64,000 bases of DNA from Saprospiraceae bacterium. GTDB lineage: Bacteria; Bacteroidota; Bacteroidia; Chitinophagales; Saprospiraceae. Positions 24,451-33,102 of the stretch are shown here, piece after piece (the first letter of the stretch is position 1; each line of letters starts with the position of its first letter). The position numbers were made by a program, and so were the translations under genes. The notes under the pieces were generated by a model. That model was given only the letters and a program-made list of their open reading frames with translations. It ran no database searches and had not been told where the DNA came from. Location of the stretch: positions 248,001-312,000 of the forward strand of contig CATQHI010000003.1 of assembly GCA_958295895.1 (NCBI GenBank). The letters are read 5' to 3'.

Positions 24451-24720
24451 GGGTGTTGTTGAACAAATAGGGGAAACCCTCCGACTCAGCAACCAAATAG
24501 CGCTAATGCTACTGATAAGGCGTGAACGCGCCACAAGAGTAGCGAGGAACGATAGTTTTACACGTCCCTTAATGCTATTGAAGGAGAATAGCGAAAACGA
24601 GCGTTAAGACTAGCGTTTTGGCCACATGCCTGGGTAACATACTGTCAAACAGGGTATTAATTACGGAAATTAGGCGGCTGTGCGCCCGAGTCGGAGGTTT
24701 TCCCTATTTGTTTAACACCC
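24451..24720. mobile_element. MITE-like element, 270 bp
   Basis: Left end GGGTGTTGTTGAACAAATAG... (24451-24487) and right end (24688-24720) are inverted repeats: after allowing for a 4-base gap near the tip they share AACAAATAGGG, then AACC and TCCGACTC. There is no gene inside. Ends with G-T-T-G-T-T-G-A-A-C-A-A are seen in IS5/IS1182-type elements, so this is probably a deleted, non-autonomous derivative. No clear target duplication was found. Confidence 0.7.
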
Positions 24721-24768
24721 AACGGGGGAAATAACGACCTATCAGGACAGGCGCTTAGGATAAATAGC

Positions 24769-26151
24769 AGCAGTTCTCACTATCGGTCAGATGAGCCTGA
24801 CGCAGTACAGGTCGATGAGCTGATCGTGCAGAGCGTCCATGGACTGGACGGGCACGACCCGGAAGACCGCACGGGTGGCGTCCCATAACTTGACGCGCGT
24901 TTTGAGTTTAGTGAGCAGGGCCCAAAACTTGCGGTTGGCAGCCTGCTGGAGTTGGTCGACCCAGAAGGCAAGCAGCATCACGTAGGCCATGACCGTGCAG
25001 AGATGCTGCTGGCCGTGACCGTAATTATGTTCAAAGTGATAGCCCTGGTTTTTGAGCGTGTTGAACGTCTCGTTTTCGATCTTCCAGCGCGCGCGCCCCA
25101 CGGCCAATAACTCCGCTACGTTGTCGGGGCTCAGCTCCAGGTTGGTGATGAAGGTGAAGGTCGTCTCCTTACCCTTAGCGTCGCGGATAATGGCGTAGAG
25201 CATGTTGACCGCCACCTCAGCGTTGGTGGCGTTCAGCTCCAGCCCATTAGCGTAGCCTATTGCATAGTCCTCCCCGGCCTTCGTCTTCCACTCCTGCCAG
25301 GGGACCTGGTACTGGCTATCCAGTTCATCGAACTGGGTAAACAGGTGGGCGTGGCCCTTGTCCTTGACGCCGATGAGGTAGCGCCAGTGTGCGTTTTGGC
25401 CGATGCGTTGGACCACCGGGGCACAGGCGTAGAGCGCATCGAGCACGAAGATGGTCGCCAGTTCGGGGTGGGTCGCCTCGAAGTTAGCCAGCAGCCGGTG
25501 CACGGCCGTACGCTCACAGTCGTTTTTGACCTCTCCGTCCTGCTGCGTCATCGGCTCGTGGTCCCAGGGCAGCACCTCGGCCAGTCCGGGTTTGACCATG
25601 ACCGCACTCAGCATGGCATGGTAGTTGGACACACTCCCGTCGCGGTGACGCCGCTGTAGACAACGCGGGCAGGAGACCTGCTTGGAGCAAAAGTGCTCCA
25701 CCCCGTCCACGCTGACGGCCACGTAGTCCTCGTAGACGTGGTAGCGCTGGAGGAGTCCGCTTGCCTTGACGTGCTCGGCCAGGTGAGCAAAGCCGGCGCG
25801 CAGAGCGGCCGGGTCTAGCCCATCGAGCAGCTTACGCAGGCCGTTATCGCTGGGGATACGACCGATTTTGTAGACCGTGCTCAGGTTGTGATCTTCGGCC
25901 TGGGACATCGTACGGAACTGAAACAGGGAGGGTATCTTGAGCGAGTAGATGGCAAAGGCAGCCTTGAGCGCATCCAGCAGCGCATAGCTGGCGTTGAAGG
26001 CTCTGCCGTCATCTAGGGAGCGGAAAAAGGGGACGATCAATTGGTTGTAGAGGTGGTCGAAGCTGAGCTGTTCGCTGAGCGGAGACGTATCGGGGCCGGC
26101 CATAAACAAAAGTAGCAACCCTGGCTAAGATGACCGATAGTGAGAACTGCT
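24769..26151 (-). mobile_element. IS4-like insertion sequence, 1383 bp
   Basis: Perfect 21-bp inverted repeats (24769-24789 and 26131-26151, outer sequence AGCAGTTCTCACTATC) and an 11-bp direct repeat GGATAAATAGC on both sides (24758-24768 and 26152-26162). An 11-bp duplication is typical of IS4-type elements. The transposase gene inside is intact and uses the left repeat for its stop codon. The element landed at the end of the MOSC remnant. Perfect repeats and duplication suggest a recent, possibly active insertion. Confidence 0.92.
24787..26103 (-). CDS. Transposase of the IS4-like element
   Basis: 438 residues from the ATG at 26103 (a TTG five codons upstream is less likely). DDE-type transposase: first Asp region AVSVDGVEHFCS, second TIFVLDALYACAP, and the IS4-type signature around the last Glu, RARWKIENETFNTLKNQG, with the conserved YGHGQQHL afterwards. 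A Cys-rich stretch CSKQVSCPRCLQ may bind zinc. Full length with no frameshift. The stop lies inside the left inverted repeat. Confidence 0.9.
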   Translation of the reverse strand: MAGPDTSPLSEQLSFDHLYNQLIVPFFRSLDDGRAFNASYALLDALKAAFAIYSLKIPSLFQFRTMSQAEDHNLSTVYKIGRIPSDNGLRKLLDGLDPAALRAGFAHLAEHVKASGLLQRYHVYEDYVAVSVDGVEHFCSKQVSCPRCLQRRHRDGSVSNYHAMLSAVMVKPGLAEVLPWDHEPMTQQDGEVKNDCERTAVHRLLANFEATHPELATIFVLDALYACAPVVQRIGQNAHWRYLIGVKDKGHAHLFTQFDELDSQYQVPWQEWKTKAGEDYAIGYANGLELNATNAEVAVNMLYAIIRDAKGKETTFTFITNLELSPDNVAELLAVGRARWKIENETFNTLKNQGYHFEHNYGHGQQHLCTVMAYVMLLAFWVDQLQQAANRKFWALLTKLKTRVKLWDATRAVFRVVPVQSMDALHDQLIDLYCVRLI

Positions 26152-26162
26152 GGATAAATAGC

Positions 26163-26475
26163 TACCACCCCACCGGTCCGCCGCGACCGAGCGCACTAGC
26201 AGCAGTTGCGAAATTTCGTGAATGGTGACGGTGGTGGCCACCGCTTCGAGCAGGGTGAGCAGGTGGCCGCCCCGGACCGTGCCCGGCTCCTCCACCCGAA
26301 AGTAAATGCCAGGGCGGCCCAGGCGGGCGAAGCGCGCCGCCATCCCCCCGTCGTTGAAACGAGCGCTGAGCTCGTAGCAGGGATGCCAGGGCTACACAGC
26401 GCGCACCCGAGCCGTGCCTAGGCCATACAGGTCGCCGATGCGCACCGCCGTTTCGAGCCGCCCGTCCGTGGTTGG
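26163..26475 (-). pseudogene. MOSC domain protein, C-terminal remnant
   Basis: The reverse strand reads AVRIGDLYGLGTARVRAV, a TAG where relatives have Gln, then PWHPCYELSARFND and RFARLGRPGIYFRVEEPGTV. This is the core of YiiM-type MOSC proteins, with the conserved Cys in H-P-C-Y. The N-terminal half is not recognisable, one nonsense codon interrupts the rest, and the IS4-like element has inserted within the last codons (without it the frame would end ...YLS at 24755). Confidence 0.7.
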
Positions 26476-27122
26476 GCGTGCCAGTACACGGGCTAAGCTT
26501 ACATCGTCGCGGGCAGCCTCCTGTTTGCCCGGAAGAACTTTCTGGCCAGGTTTACCAAGCAGCCGGTATCAACCGGCCCCTATTGAGCCATTACCGTGGT
26601 GTTTGACTCCGTGTTGCTCCACAAGTTTTGCTCGCAGCACAGCGGCAAGCGGCCCGGACCGGCCATCACGCACCTACTACACGAATCAAGTCAAAGTCCG
26701 CGGCCGGAATCTGAAAGCAACCCAAGCTGAAGCGGTAGCTCCAGGGGGCTTTATCCTGAATAAAGACCAGGTGCTCTAACAGGAGGTGAATCGGGGCTTC
26801 GATAACAGGCTGGTAGCGCACCCGGCACCGTCTGCGCGACGTTCGGCGACAGCGCTATGGACTCTACCTACCGCAGGAGCTGCGCACCGCTGTAGATACT
26901 GTAACCGGTTTCTCAAAGCTCGTGGGCTTGGTGGCGCAGCGCGAAGCAAGGGCGGTTAACTACTTTATCTGCCGGCTTTTGGCCTCGTGTTCCGCCTTAA
27001 GGACGAGTTTCAGATTCGTGTATCGTATCATTCACGGGGTGCCGCCTCCCCCTACCTCCTGTTTCGGTAAAGTACCGCTGGATGGCTTGGTGGGTAGATT
27101 TGCTCTTTTGGAAGAAGTCTCC
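26476..27122. other. Degraded region, nothing recognised
   Basis: About 650 bp between the MOSC remnant and the LVIVD gene. Several short open stretches exist on both strands (for example around 26600-26780 and 26830-26970) but none resembles a family I know. It probably consists of gene debris like its neighbours. Confidence 0.4.
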
Positions 27123-28481
27123 CTACGGAACGGGGCCGGTGTACCGGACTATCCACAGGCCCTGATTTTTATCCGTGAGGTAGACAAACCCGCGCCGGTC
27201 CACGAGCACATCTTCGGACTGCAGCACGAGCTGGCCCTGCGGCATCGGGCCGTAGCGTTTGGTGGGCTCCGGCGGCAGGAAGTAGCCGACTTCCGTGGGC
27301 TGACGCGGGTTGGCGACGTTGAACACCCGCAGCCCGGCGTTGAAATAGGCCATGTAGAGCAGGTTGCCCTGGGGCTGCACCGCGGGGTTGTGGAGCAGCA
27401 TCGACATATTGTGCGGTCCCGACCACCCGCCCCTTTCGGCGAAGCTGCGGTACGGAACCTCAGCCGGCGGCACCGGCTCGGGCAGCGTGGCCAGCAGCCG
27501 CGGCTGCTCGGGGCGCGCCAGGTCCACGATGGCGGCGTAGTGCGCCGGCCCTTTGCCGTAAGACACGTCCTCGGAATTGACGTAGGCCACCCCGCGCTCC
27601 GGCACGGGTAGCACGGTGTGCACGCCGAACTTCCGGTGAAACGGGGGGCTGAAATCGAGCTGGCCGACCAGCTTGGGCCGGTGCACGTCGCTGATGTCGA
27701 GCGTAATCATGCCGGCCGCCCCGTAGGGCAGGTAGGCGCGGTTACCCAGCACGTAGGGCGGGCCGTGGAGGGAGGTTTCGGGTTCGGCGGGCTTTTCCCG
27801 GCCGGCCGTGTGCTGTCCCGGCACCCACCAGCGGCCGGCTTCCACGGGCTTAGCGGGGTTGCTGATGTCCAGGATGACGTAGATGTTGCCTTCGTAGCCG
27901 GGCACCCCGGCGGCCAGATGCACGTAGCGGCCCCCGGCGTAGAAGTTGCGGTGCGTGCCGGTGCCGCCGGTGCGGTAGGCCCCCACCTGCTGCGGGTTCA
28001 CCGGGTCGGTAATGTCCCAGAGCAGCACGCCCCCCCGGTGCGCCTGCGTCGAATCACCGCCGAAGCCGGGCAGAATTTTTTCCAGCGCGGTGACCATCAT
28101 GTTGCCGGACAGTTCCATCTGCCCGGTGAATGTGTTGGCCGGCCCCGGCACGAATTTGACTACGACTGGTGCCGCCGGGTCGGTCACGTCCACAATGCTC
28201 CAGCCCCGGTGCCAGAAGTGCCCCAGGTACAGGTACCACCGCCCCCGGTGCTCCCGAATCGACATTTTGAAGGCGGGCCGGCCATTCAGGTCGCTGTAGC
28301 CGACGGCCTGCACCTGCTTCCCCTGATAGCCCGGCGGCAAAGCTTGTGCCTGCGCGGAAAGAGTCCGACCAAGAGTAAAAGTTAGCAGGGCTACCAGCCC
28401 CACCAGCCACGGCCAGCCCGCGCGGCTTGGCCGTGACTGGGAGCCCGCGCGGGAGCGGAGTGAAAAGCGGAAATTCGTCAT
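27123..28481 (-). CDS. Secreted LVIVD-repeat protein
   Basis: 452 residues from the ATG at 28481, which is followed by a signal peptide (WPWLVGLVALLTFTLG...LSAQA); an in-frame start 14 codons upstream adds no sensible sequence. The mature protein has repeated beta-propeller-like blades: WSIVDVTDPAAPVVV, LLWDITDPVNPQQVG, VILDISNPAKPVEAG, ITLDISDVHRPKLVG and RVFNVANPRQPTEVG. LVIVD-repeat proteins are exported propellers of unknown function. It is the last gene of a reverse-strand run with crotonase, MFS and aldo/keto reductase genes. Confidence 0.82.
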   Translation of the reverse strand: MTNFRFSLRSRAGSQSRPSRAGWPWLVGLVALLTFTLGRTLSAQAQALPPGYQGKQVQAVGYSDLNGRPAFKMSIREHRGRWYLYLGHFWHRGWSIVDVTDPAAPVVVKFVPGPANTFTGQMELSGNMMVTALEKILPGFGGDSTQAHRGGVLLWDITDPVNPQQVGAYRTGGTGTHRNFYAGGRYVHLAAGVPGYEGNIYVILDISNPAKPVEAGRWWVPGQHTAGREKPAEPETSLHGPPYVLGNRAYLPYGAAGMITLDISDVHRPKLVGQLDFSPPFHRKFGVHTVLPVPERGVAYVNSEDVSYGKGPAHYAAIVDLARPEQPRLLATLPEPVPPAEVPYRSFAERGGWSGPHNMSMLLHNPAVQPQGNLLYMAYFNAGLRVFNVANPRQPTEVGYFLPPEPTKRYGPMPQGQLVLQSEDVLVDRRGFVYLTDKNQGLWIVRYTGPVP

Positions 28482-28557
28482 CGTAATCGCGAGAAATTTA
28501 GTGGACAAAAAACGGGCACGCAAGCGTGACGCGCGGAGTTCATTAGGCCAAACCGTT

Positions 28558-29331
28558 TCAAGGTTGGGTCTTGGCAGAGGCCGCTAAGCCTTCCAGCGCC
28601 AGACCGAGCGGCACGCCTTCGGCAATGCGGCGGCTGAGGCGGTGCCGAATCGTGACGGCCAGAAAGCGGGTCAGCATCGGGTCTTTGGCGGCCAGCGTTT
28701 CGGCCAGGGCCTGCGCGCGGGCCAGCACCTGCCGAAGCGGCACCACCTCGGCCACCACGCCCCAGGCCTGCGCTTGCTCGGCGGTGAAGGAGTTGCCGGT
28801 CAGGGCCAGGTAGCGCGAGCGGTTCAGCCCCAGCACCTCTTCCCAGACCAGGGCAACGCCGTCGCCGGGCACGGTGCCGAACGCGGGGTGCGAATAGTCG
28901 GAGAACACCGTCGTGTCGGCGGCCAGCACGGCGTCGGCGGCCAGCGCCCATTCGCTGTGAATGCTGGCCGGGCCGTTGACGGCGGCAATGACGGGCATTT
29001 CCAGGTCGACCAGCCGCTGCATGGCCCGGCGTCCCCGCGAAAAAATGCCGTCCCAGGTGGCGGCCTGCGTCAAGTCGCCCAGGCTGGCTTTGTCTACGTC
29101 CGTCATAAACCGGTCGCCGGTGCCGGTCAGCACCAGTACGCGGTTGGCGCGGTCCTCGCCTATCTCGTAGAGGGCCTGCGGAAATTCCGCCTGCATAGGA
29201 CCGGAGAAAGCCGCCGGACCGTCGTGGGTGTGGAAGCGCAGCGTCAGCACGCCGGACGCCGTGCGGCTGAGGGCCAGCGTGGAGTAGGCGCTGAAATAAG
29301 CCGGCGCGGCGGAAGAAGGGGAAGGGGTCAT
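28558..29331 (-). CDS. Crotonase-fold hydrolase, 6-oxocamphor hydrolase-like
   Basis: 257 residues. Crotonase fold, but without the hydratase glutamates. Instead it has NGPASIHSEW (His125), YSHPAFGTVPGDG (His148 and Asp157) and LGLALEGLAA (Glu247). The residues reported for 6-oxocamphor hydrolase, His122, His145, Asp154 and Glu244, have exactly the same spacing (offset +3 throughout). That enzyme cleaves the C-C bond of a cyclic beta-diketone by retro-Claisen reaction. So C-C hydrolysis of a beta-diketone is the best guess. Neighbours are an MFS exporter (upstream) and an LVIVD protein (downstream) on the same strand. Confidence 0.85.
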   Translation of the reverse strand: MTPSPSSAAPAYFSAYSTLALSRTASGVLTLRFHTHDGPAAFSGPMQAEFPQALYEIGEDRANRVLVLTGTGDRFMTDVDKASLGDLTQAATWDGIFSRGRRAMQRLVDLEMPVIAAVNGPASIHSEWALAADAVLAADTTVFSDYSHPAFGTVPGDGVALVWEEVLGLNRSRYLALTGNSFTAEQAQAWGVVAEVVPLRQVLARAQALAETLAAKDPMLTRFLAVTIRHRLSRRIAEGVPLGLALEGLAASAKTQP

Positions 29332-29419
29332 GGCTATTAAGTTTTAAATGATTGAACTGCCGCCGGGCCGCCGCCCGGTCAGGCGGCGGGCGGAGCAGCG
29401 GGTTCGGGTAGTTAAGTTG

Positions 29420-30610
29420 TCAATGGTCGCCTACCCCTACCCCGCGGGCGGGGCGGGTCAGGCCGGGGAGCGTCAGCAGCAGCGCCGCCAGCAGCCAGAG
29501 CAGCAGCTGCCAGCACACCAGGCTCCAGCCGCCCCATTTCCAGGCCTGCACCCCGGCGAAGGTTCCGGCCGCGCCCCCCACAAAGACCACCGTCATGTAG
29601 ATGGTATTGAGGCGGCTATGGGCCGTTTCATCCAGCGAATACACCTGCGCGATATTGGTTACCTGCGTCGCCTGCACGCCCACGTCCAGCAGCAGCGTGG
29701 CGACGATAAAGGCCGGCAGCGACGCCGGCAGCCACTGCATAAGCAGGACGCTGACCAGCACCAGCCCCATTGTGAGCACCTGCGTGCGGGCCGGGTTGCC
29801 GGTGCCGGCCAGCCGCCCGACCAGCGGCGCGGCCAGGGCCCCGCCTACCCCCAGCACCCCAAACAGCCCGATAACGTCGCTCTGAAAATGAAACGGCGCG
29901 CCGCTCAGGTGAAAGGTGAGTGTGGTCCAGAACGAGCAGAACGCCCCGAACACGAGCGCGCCCAGCAAGGCAATGCGGCGCAGCAGCGGGAAGCGCCCCA
30001 GCTGCGCCACGGTAGAAGCCAGCAGCGCCCCGTACGACCCGGTGTAGCGCGGGGGCACCGTGGGCACCAGCCGTGCTATCAGCACCGTGGTGCCCAGCAA
30101 CAGCCCCGCCGACAAGCCGTAGACGTAGTGCCAGGAAAACCACTGCGCAAGGTAGCCACTCACGATTCGGGCACCCAGAATGCCAATCAGCGCCCCGGAA
30201 AACACCGTACCCACCACTTTGCCCTTGTTGGTGGTGGCCAGCGCCGCCGCCAGCGGCATAATAACCTGCGTGGCGACGGCAAAAAAGCCGAGTAGAAAAC
30301 TCAGGCCGTACAGCAGCCAGGCGGTGCGCGCGAGCGTGAGGCCCACGAGCACGAGCAGCAGCAGCCCCTGCAAGACGATGATGAGCCGCTTGCGCGCCAC
30401 TTTGTCGCCCAGCGGGGTCAGCAGCAGCAGCCCCAGCCCGTAGCCCACCTGCGAGAGCACCGGCAAATTGCCCGCCTGCTCGGGGCGCAGGCCCACGTCG
30501 GCGGCAATGGCCGGCAGAATCGGCTGGCTGTAGTAGATGTTGGCCACGCAAACGCCCGCCGCAACGGCCAGCAGCCAGAGTTGGGAGTTAGAGAGGTCCT
30601 CGCTTTGCAT
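29420..30610 (-). CDS. MFS transporter
   Basis: 396 residues from the ATG at 30610 (MQSEDLSNSQLWLLAV); a start 45 codons upstream would add a long Arg/Pro-rich stretch and overlap the aldo/keto reductase gene. About 12 hydrophobic segments, with the family loop LLLTPLGDKVARKRLI after the second one and IYYSQPILPAIAADVG in the first. It resembles YnfM/arabinose-efflux-type drug:H+ antiporters of the inner membrane. Probably exports a toxic small molecule; situated between the aldo/keto reductase and crotonase-like hydrolase genes. Confidence 0.87.
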   Translation of the reverse strand: MQSEDLSNSQLWLLAVAAGVCVANIYYSQPILPAIAADVGLRPEQAGNLPVLSQVGYGLGLLLLTPLGDKVARKRLIIVLQGLLLLVLVGLTLARTAWLLYGLSFLLGFFAVATQVIMPLAAALATTNKGKVVGTVFSGALIGILGARIVSGYLAQWFSWHYVYGLSAGLLLGTTVLIARLVPTVPPRYTGSYGALLASTVAQLGRFPLLRRIALLGALVFGAFCSFWTTLTFHLSGAPFHFQSDVIGLFGVLGVGGALAAPLVGRLAGTGNPARTQVLTMGLVLVSVLLMQWLPASLPAFIVATLLLDVGVQATQVTNIAQVYSLDETAHSRLNTIYMTVVFVGGAAGTFAGVQAWKWGGWSLVCWQLLLWLLAALLLTLPGLTRPARGVGVGDH

Positions 30611-30708
30611 CAAAACTAATTTCGGGTCGGAACTCGGGGCCGGGCGGCGCGCGGCTGCCCGGCCCCCGCTACCGGAGCAGGGGGATAGGAAAACGAAAGG
30701 CCGGGCAA

Positions 30709-31731
30709 CTATTTCCGGTCGCCGGCCTGCGTGCGCACCATCCACTCGGGGTAGAGCACGGGGCGCTGGCTAACCGCGTCGATGGCGCGCAGGTCGTCGG
30801 CCGTCAGCAGCACGTCCACAGAAGCCAGGTTGGAGCGCAGCTGTTCGGAGGTGCGCGCCCCGATGATGGTGCTCGTCACGCCGGCCTGCATTCGCACCCA
30901 GGCCAGGGCCACTTCGGCCACCGACACCCGGTGCTGTTCGGCAATGCCTTGCAGCGTCTCCACGATACTGTAAGCTTTTTCTTTGTCGAGGGGCGGAAAG
31001 TCAAACGTGTCGCGGCGCGAGTTGCCGGCCTTAGCGGTGTCGCGGGTGTATTTACCGCTCAAAAAGCCCCCCGCCAGCGGGCTCCAGGGCATCAACGGTA
31101 AATGCAGCTCACGAGCCAGGGGCAGCACGTCGGCCTCGATGTCGCGGCAGGCCGCCGAGTAGAAGTACTGCAGGGCGCTAAACTTCTTCCAGCCGTGGCG
31201 CTCGGCCACGGCCTGCGCCTGCATTACCTTATAGGCCCGCCAGTTGCACACGCCCACGTAGCGCGCCTTGCCGCTGGCCACCACGTCGTGGAGCGTAGCC
31301 ATGATTTCCTCGACCGACGTAAAGGCGTCCTCGCCGTGCACGTAAAACAGGTCGATGTGGTCAACTTGCAGGCGCTGCAAGCTCTCGTCGAGCGAGTGGA
31401 AAACGTGGTAGCGCGAGAGGCCCACGTTGTTGGGCCCCGGCTGCATTTGGCCCCGCGCCTTGGTGGCCAGCACCAACTGGTTGCGGTCAATGCCGGTGGT
31501 TTTCAGGGCCTGGCCCAGCAGCTGCTCTGCCTCCCCTAAGGAATACACATTGGCCGTATCGATGAAGTTGATGCCCCCGTCCACGGCGGCTTTCACGAGC
31601 TGGTTCACGTCGTCCTGCTGCACCTTGCCCATCTCGGCAAAAACCCCGCCGTGGCTGCCGCCAAACGTCATCGTGCCCAAGCACAGCTCGGACACCAGCA
31701 GGCCGGTGTCGCCCAAAAGATTGTAGTTCAT
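30709..31731 (-). CDS. Aldo/keto reductase
   Basis: 340 residues. TIM-barrel aldo/keto reductase with the Asp/Tyr of the active site in FIDTANVYSLGEAEQLLGQA, Lys in LATKARG and His in LFYVHGEDA. The C-terminal NADPH-binding part has LMPWSPLAGGFLSGKY and STIIGARTSEQLRSNL. A cytosolic NADPH-dependent carbonyl reductase. It is the first gene of a four-gene reverse-strand run. Confidence 0.92.
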   Translation of the reverse strand: MNYNLLGDTGLLVSELCLGTMTFGGSHGGVFAEMGKVQQDDVNQLVKAAVDGGINFIDTANVYSLGEAEQLLGQALKTTGIDRNQLVLATKARGQMQPGPNNVGLSRYHVFHSLDESLQRLQVDHIDLFYVHGEDAFTSVEEIMATLHDVVASGKARYVGVCNWRAYKVMQAQAVAERHGWKKFSALQYFYSAACRDIEADVLPLARELHLPLMPWSPLAGGFLSGKYTRDTAKAGNSRRDTFDFPPLDKEKAYSIVETLQGIAEQHRVSVAEVALAWVRMQAGVTSTIIGARTSEQLRSNLASVDVLLTADDLRAIDAVSQRPVLYPEWMVRTQAGDRK

Positions 31732-31845
31732 GGTTGTGGAAGTGTTGATGAATAAAGAATTGTCATCGGCAAAAAAGAAGTAAAAAGTTCCGCCAACTCG
31801 CCCTTTACGGTCCGGCTCCGGTGCGTGAGCACTCAGGAGTAGCCA

Positions 31846-32141
31846 TCAGATAGAGGAGCCGCCGTTGATGGCCAAATGGTGGCCGTTCACGAAGCTGGCT
31901 TCCTCAAAAAACAGAACGCCGCGACGTTGGCCACGTCGGCAGGCAGGGCCATCCGGCCCAGGGGCGAGGCCTTCGAACACGTTAACATCGAACGCCTACC
32001 GGACTTCGTCGGTCGTGAGTTCTTCCGTGCTGCCCCCCCCCCCAGGCCGTAGCCCGCGTTGGCGGCTAGCAATTGCTGCGTCAGTGCCAGCCCGAGTCCC
32101 TGCGAGACTCCGGTAATAAACCAGGTTTGGGAAGTGTCCAT
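31846..32141 (-). pseudogene. SDR family oxidoreductase, three pieces joined by deletions
   Basis: The start MDTSQTWFITGVSQGLGLAL is a good SDR N-terminus. It jumps directly to NAGYGLGGG, where an 11-bp C tract (32036-32046 on the forward strand) shifts the frame, then STEELTTDEVR, a stop, AFDVNVF, another jump and a typical classical-SDR end, EEASFVNGHHLAINGGSSI, before TGA. About two thirds of the gene have been lost. Operator module 32164-32228 in front is still well preserved. Confidence 0.8.
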
Positions 32142-32163
32142 GTTAGATAGAACTAGTACCCAT

Positions 32164-32228
32164 TAAAGGTAAAGGGGCTCCGCAGTCCCTGGCTTATTCT
32201 TTTCGAACGGATACCTACCCTAATCAAA
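32164..32228 (-). promoter_or_regulatory. AraC-SDR operator/promoter module, copy 4
   Basis: Reverse strand: TTTGATT (32222-32228), 14 bp with AGGTATCCG, degenerate second half-site TTCGAAA (32201-32207), 29 bp, TACCTTTA (32164-32171), 22 bp before the SDR pseudogene start. No AraC gene or remnant was recognised directly upstream. Confidence 0.55.
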
Positions 32229-32286
32229 CATTTTGCCCCACTTGACAGCCATAGTAGCAATTGGAAAAGCAGTTACGCCCGCGGTA

Positions 32287-32440
32287 CTACCGACATTCGG
32301 TACGCCGCGAGAAACAGACGACCTGCCGGACCTGCGCCTCCTGGGCCAAATCAAGCGCGAATAACGCTTGCATCAGCTCCGAAGGCGAGACGGCGTTGAG
32401 CAGAAACATGGTCTCGACGCCGGGCAGTGCCGCCGATCAT
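32287..32440 (-). pseudogene. NmrA-type protein, short internal remnant
   Basis: Reverse frame from about 32440 reads ALPGVETMFLLNAVSPSELM then QALFALDLAQEAQVRQVV and CFS before losing similarity; a stop follows at 32287-32289. The stretch L-F-L-L-N-A-V...E-L...A..L.L.A...G-V-R-x-V-V is typical of NmrA/HSCARG proteins around residue 70-110. Only about 50 codons remain. Confidence 0.6.
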
Positions 32441-32533
32441 GAGAATAGCCATAAGCTGGATTGCATAAAGGGTCCGTCGTCCGCCCACAACTGGGATTGG
32501 CACGAAAGTCTGGACGAGGGATGCTGGTCTGGC

Positions 32534-33058
32534 TTACTTCACGCGCTGCCACACAATGACGATTTTGGTGCCTTCCGGCCGCGTGAAGGTCTCCAGCATC
32601 CGGTCGCCGTCCACAACCATTTGCAGTTCCTGGCGCGTACGCACGCTTCCAACCCAGTTAGGGAAAGTAGCGCCCGCGACCCGGTTGCCGCTGAACTCCC
32701 CGGTTTCGTCCACAGTATAAGTGCCAAAAAGGCCGAGGCTGCCCGCCATCGCGGCTTGATTTTCCTGCGCGGTTCCCTTGCCGCGCTCGTTAGACGCAAA
32801 TTTGGGAATCGTCGAATCGGTCAACACTTCCACGAAGTGCATATTGGCAGCAAAGACGAGCAGGCCATTAGGGTTGGCACCGTAGGCGGGCAGGTTTCGA
32901 CCGTCCGGATCAATCTGTGCCGACACCATACGCCAGGTACCGGCCACGTTGTTTGGGCGGTTTTCGATTTGCTGGATTTGGGCTTGGTCACAAGCCGACG
33001 TAGCCAGGACGAGGGCTAAAGTAGCTCCTAACTGCACTCGTTTCAGGTAAGTGGACAT
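32534..33058 (-). CDS. Lipocalin-like lipoprotein
   Basis: 174 residues. Signal peptide with lipobox LATSAC (Cys23). The mature part begins VAGTWRMVSAQIDPDGRNLP and has GLLVFAANMHFVEVL, GTYTVDETGEFSGNRVAG and a long beta-rich end, the layout of the lipocalin-like domain proteins often found beside oxidoreductases in Bacteroidota. It is probably a membrane-anchored small-molecule binder. Intact, surrounded by pseudogenes. Confidence 0.8.
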   Translation of the reverse strand: MSTYLKRVQLGATLALVLATSACDQAQIQQIENRPNNVAGTWRMVSAQIDPDGRNLPAYGANPNGLLVFAANMHFVEVLTDSTIPKFASNERGKGTAQENQAAMAGSLGLFGTYTVDETGEFSGNRVAGATFPNWVGSVRTRQELQMVVDGDRMLETFTRPEGTKIVIVWQRVK

Positions 33059-33102
33059 GCTGCTGGGGTTCAGTCGTCAGAAAAATTGTACTAGCTGTAT
33101 GT

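Noticed and set aside
27618-28385. 255-codon forward open frame antisense to the LVIVD gene
   Set aside because: Composition typical of a shadow frame; the reverse strand has signal peptide and repeats.
29348-30295. 315-codon forward open frame antisense to the MFS gene
   Set aside because: Very rich in Gln, Arg and Gly with no domain; the reverse frame is a clear transporter.
32261-33019. 252-codon forward open frame
   Set aside because: Overlaps antisense to the lipocalin-like lipoprotein and the NmrA remnant and has no recognisable domain.
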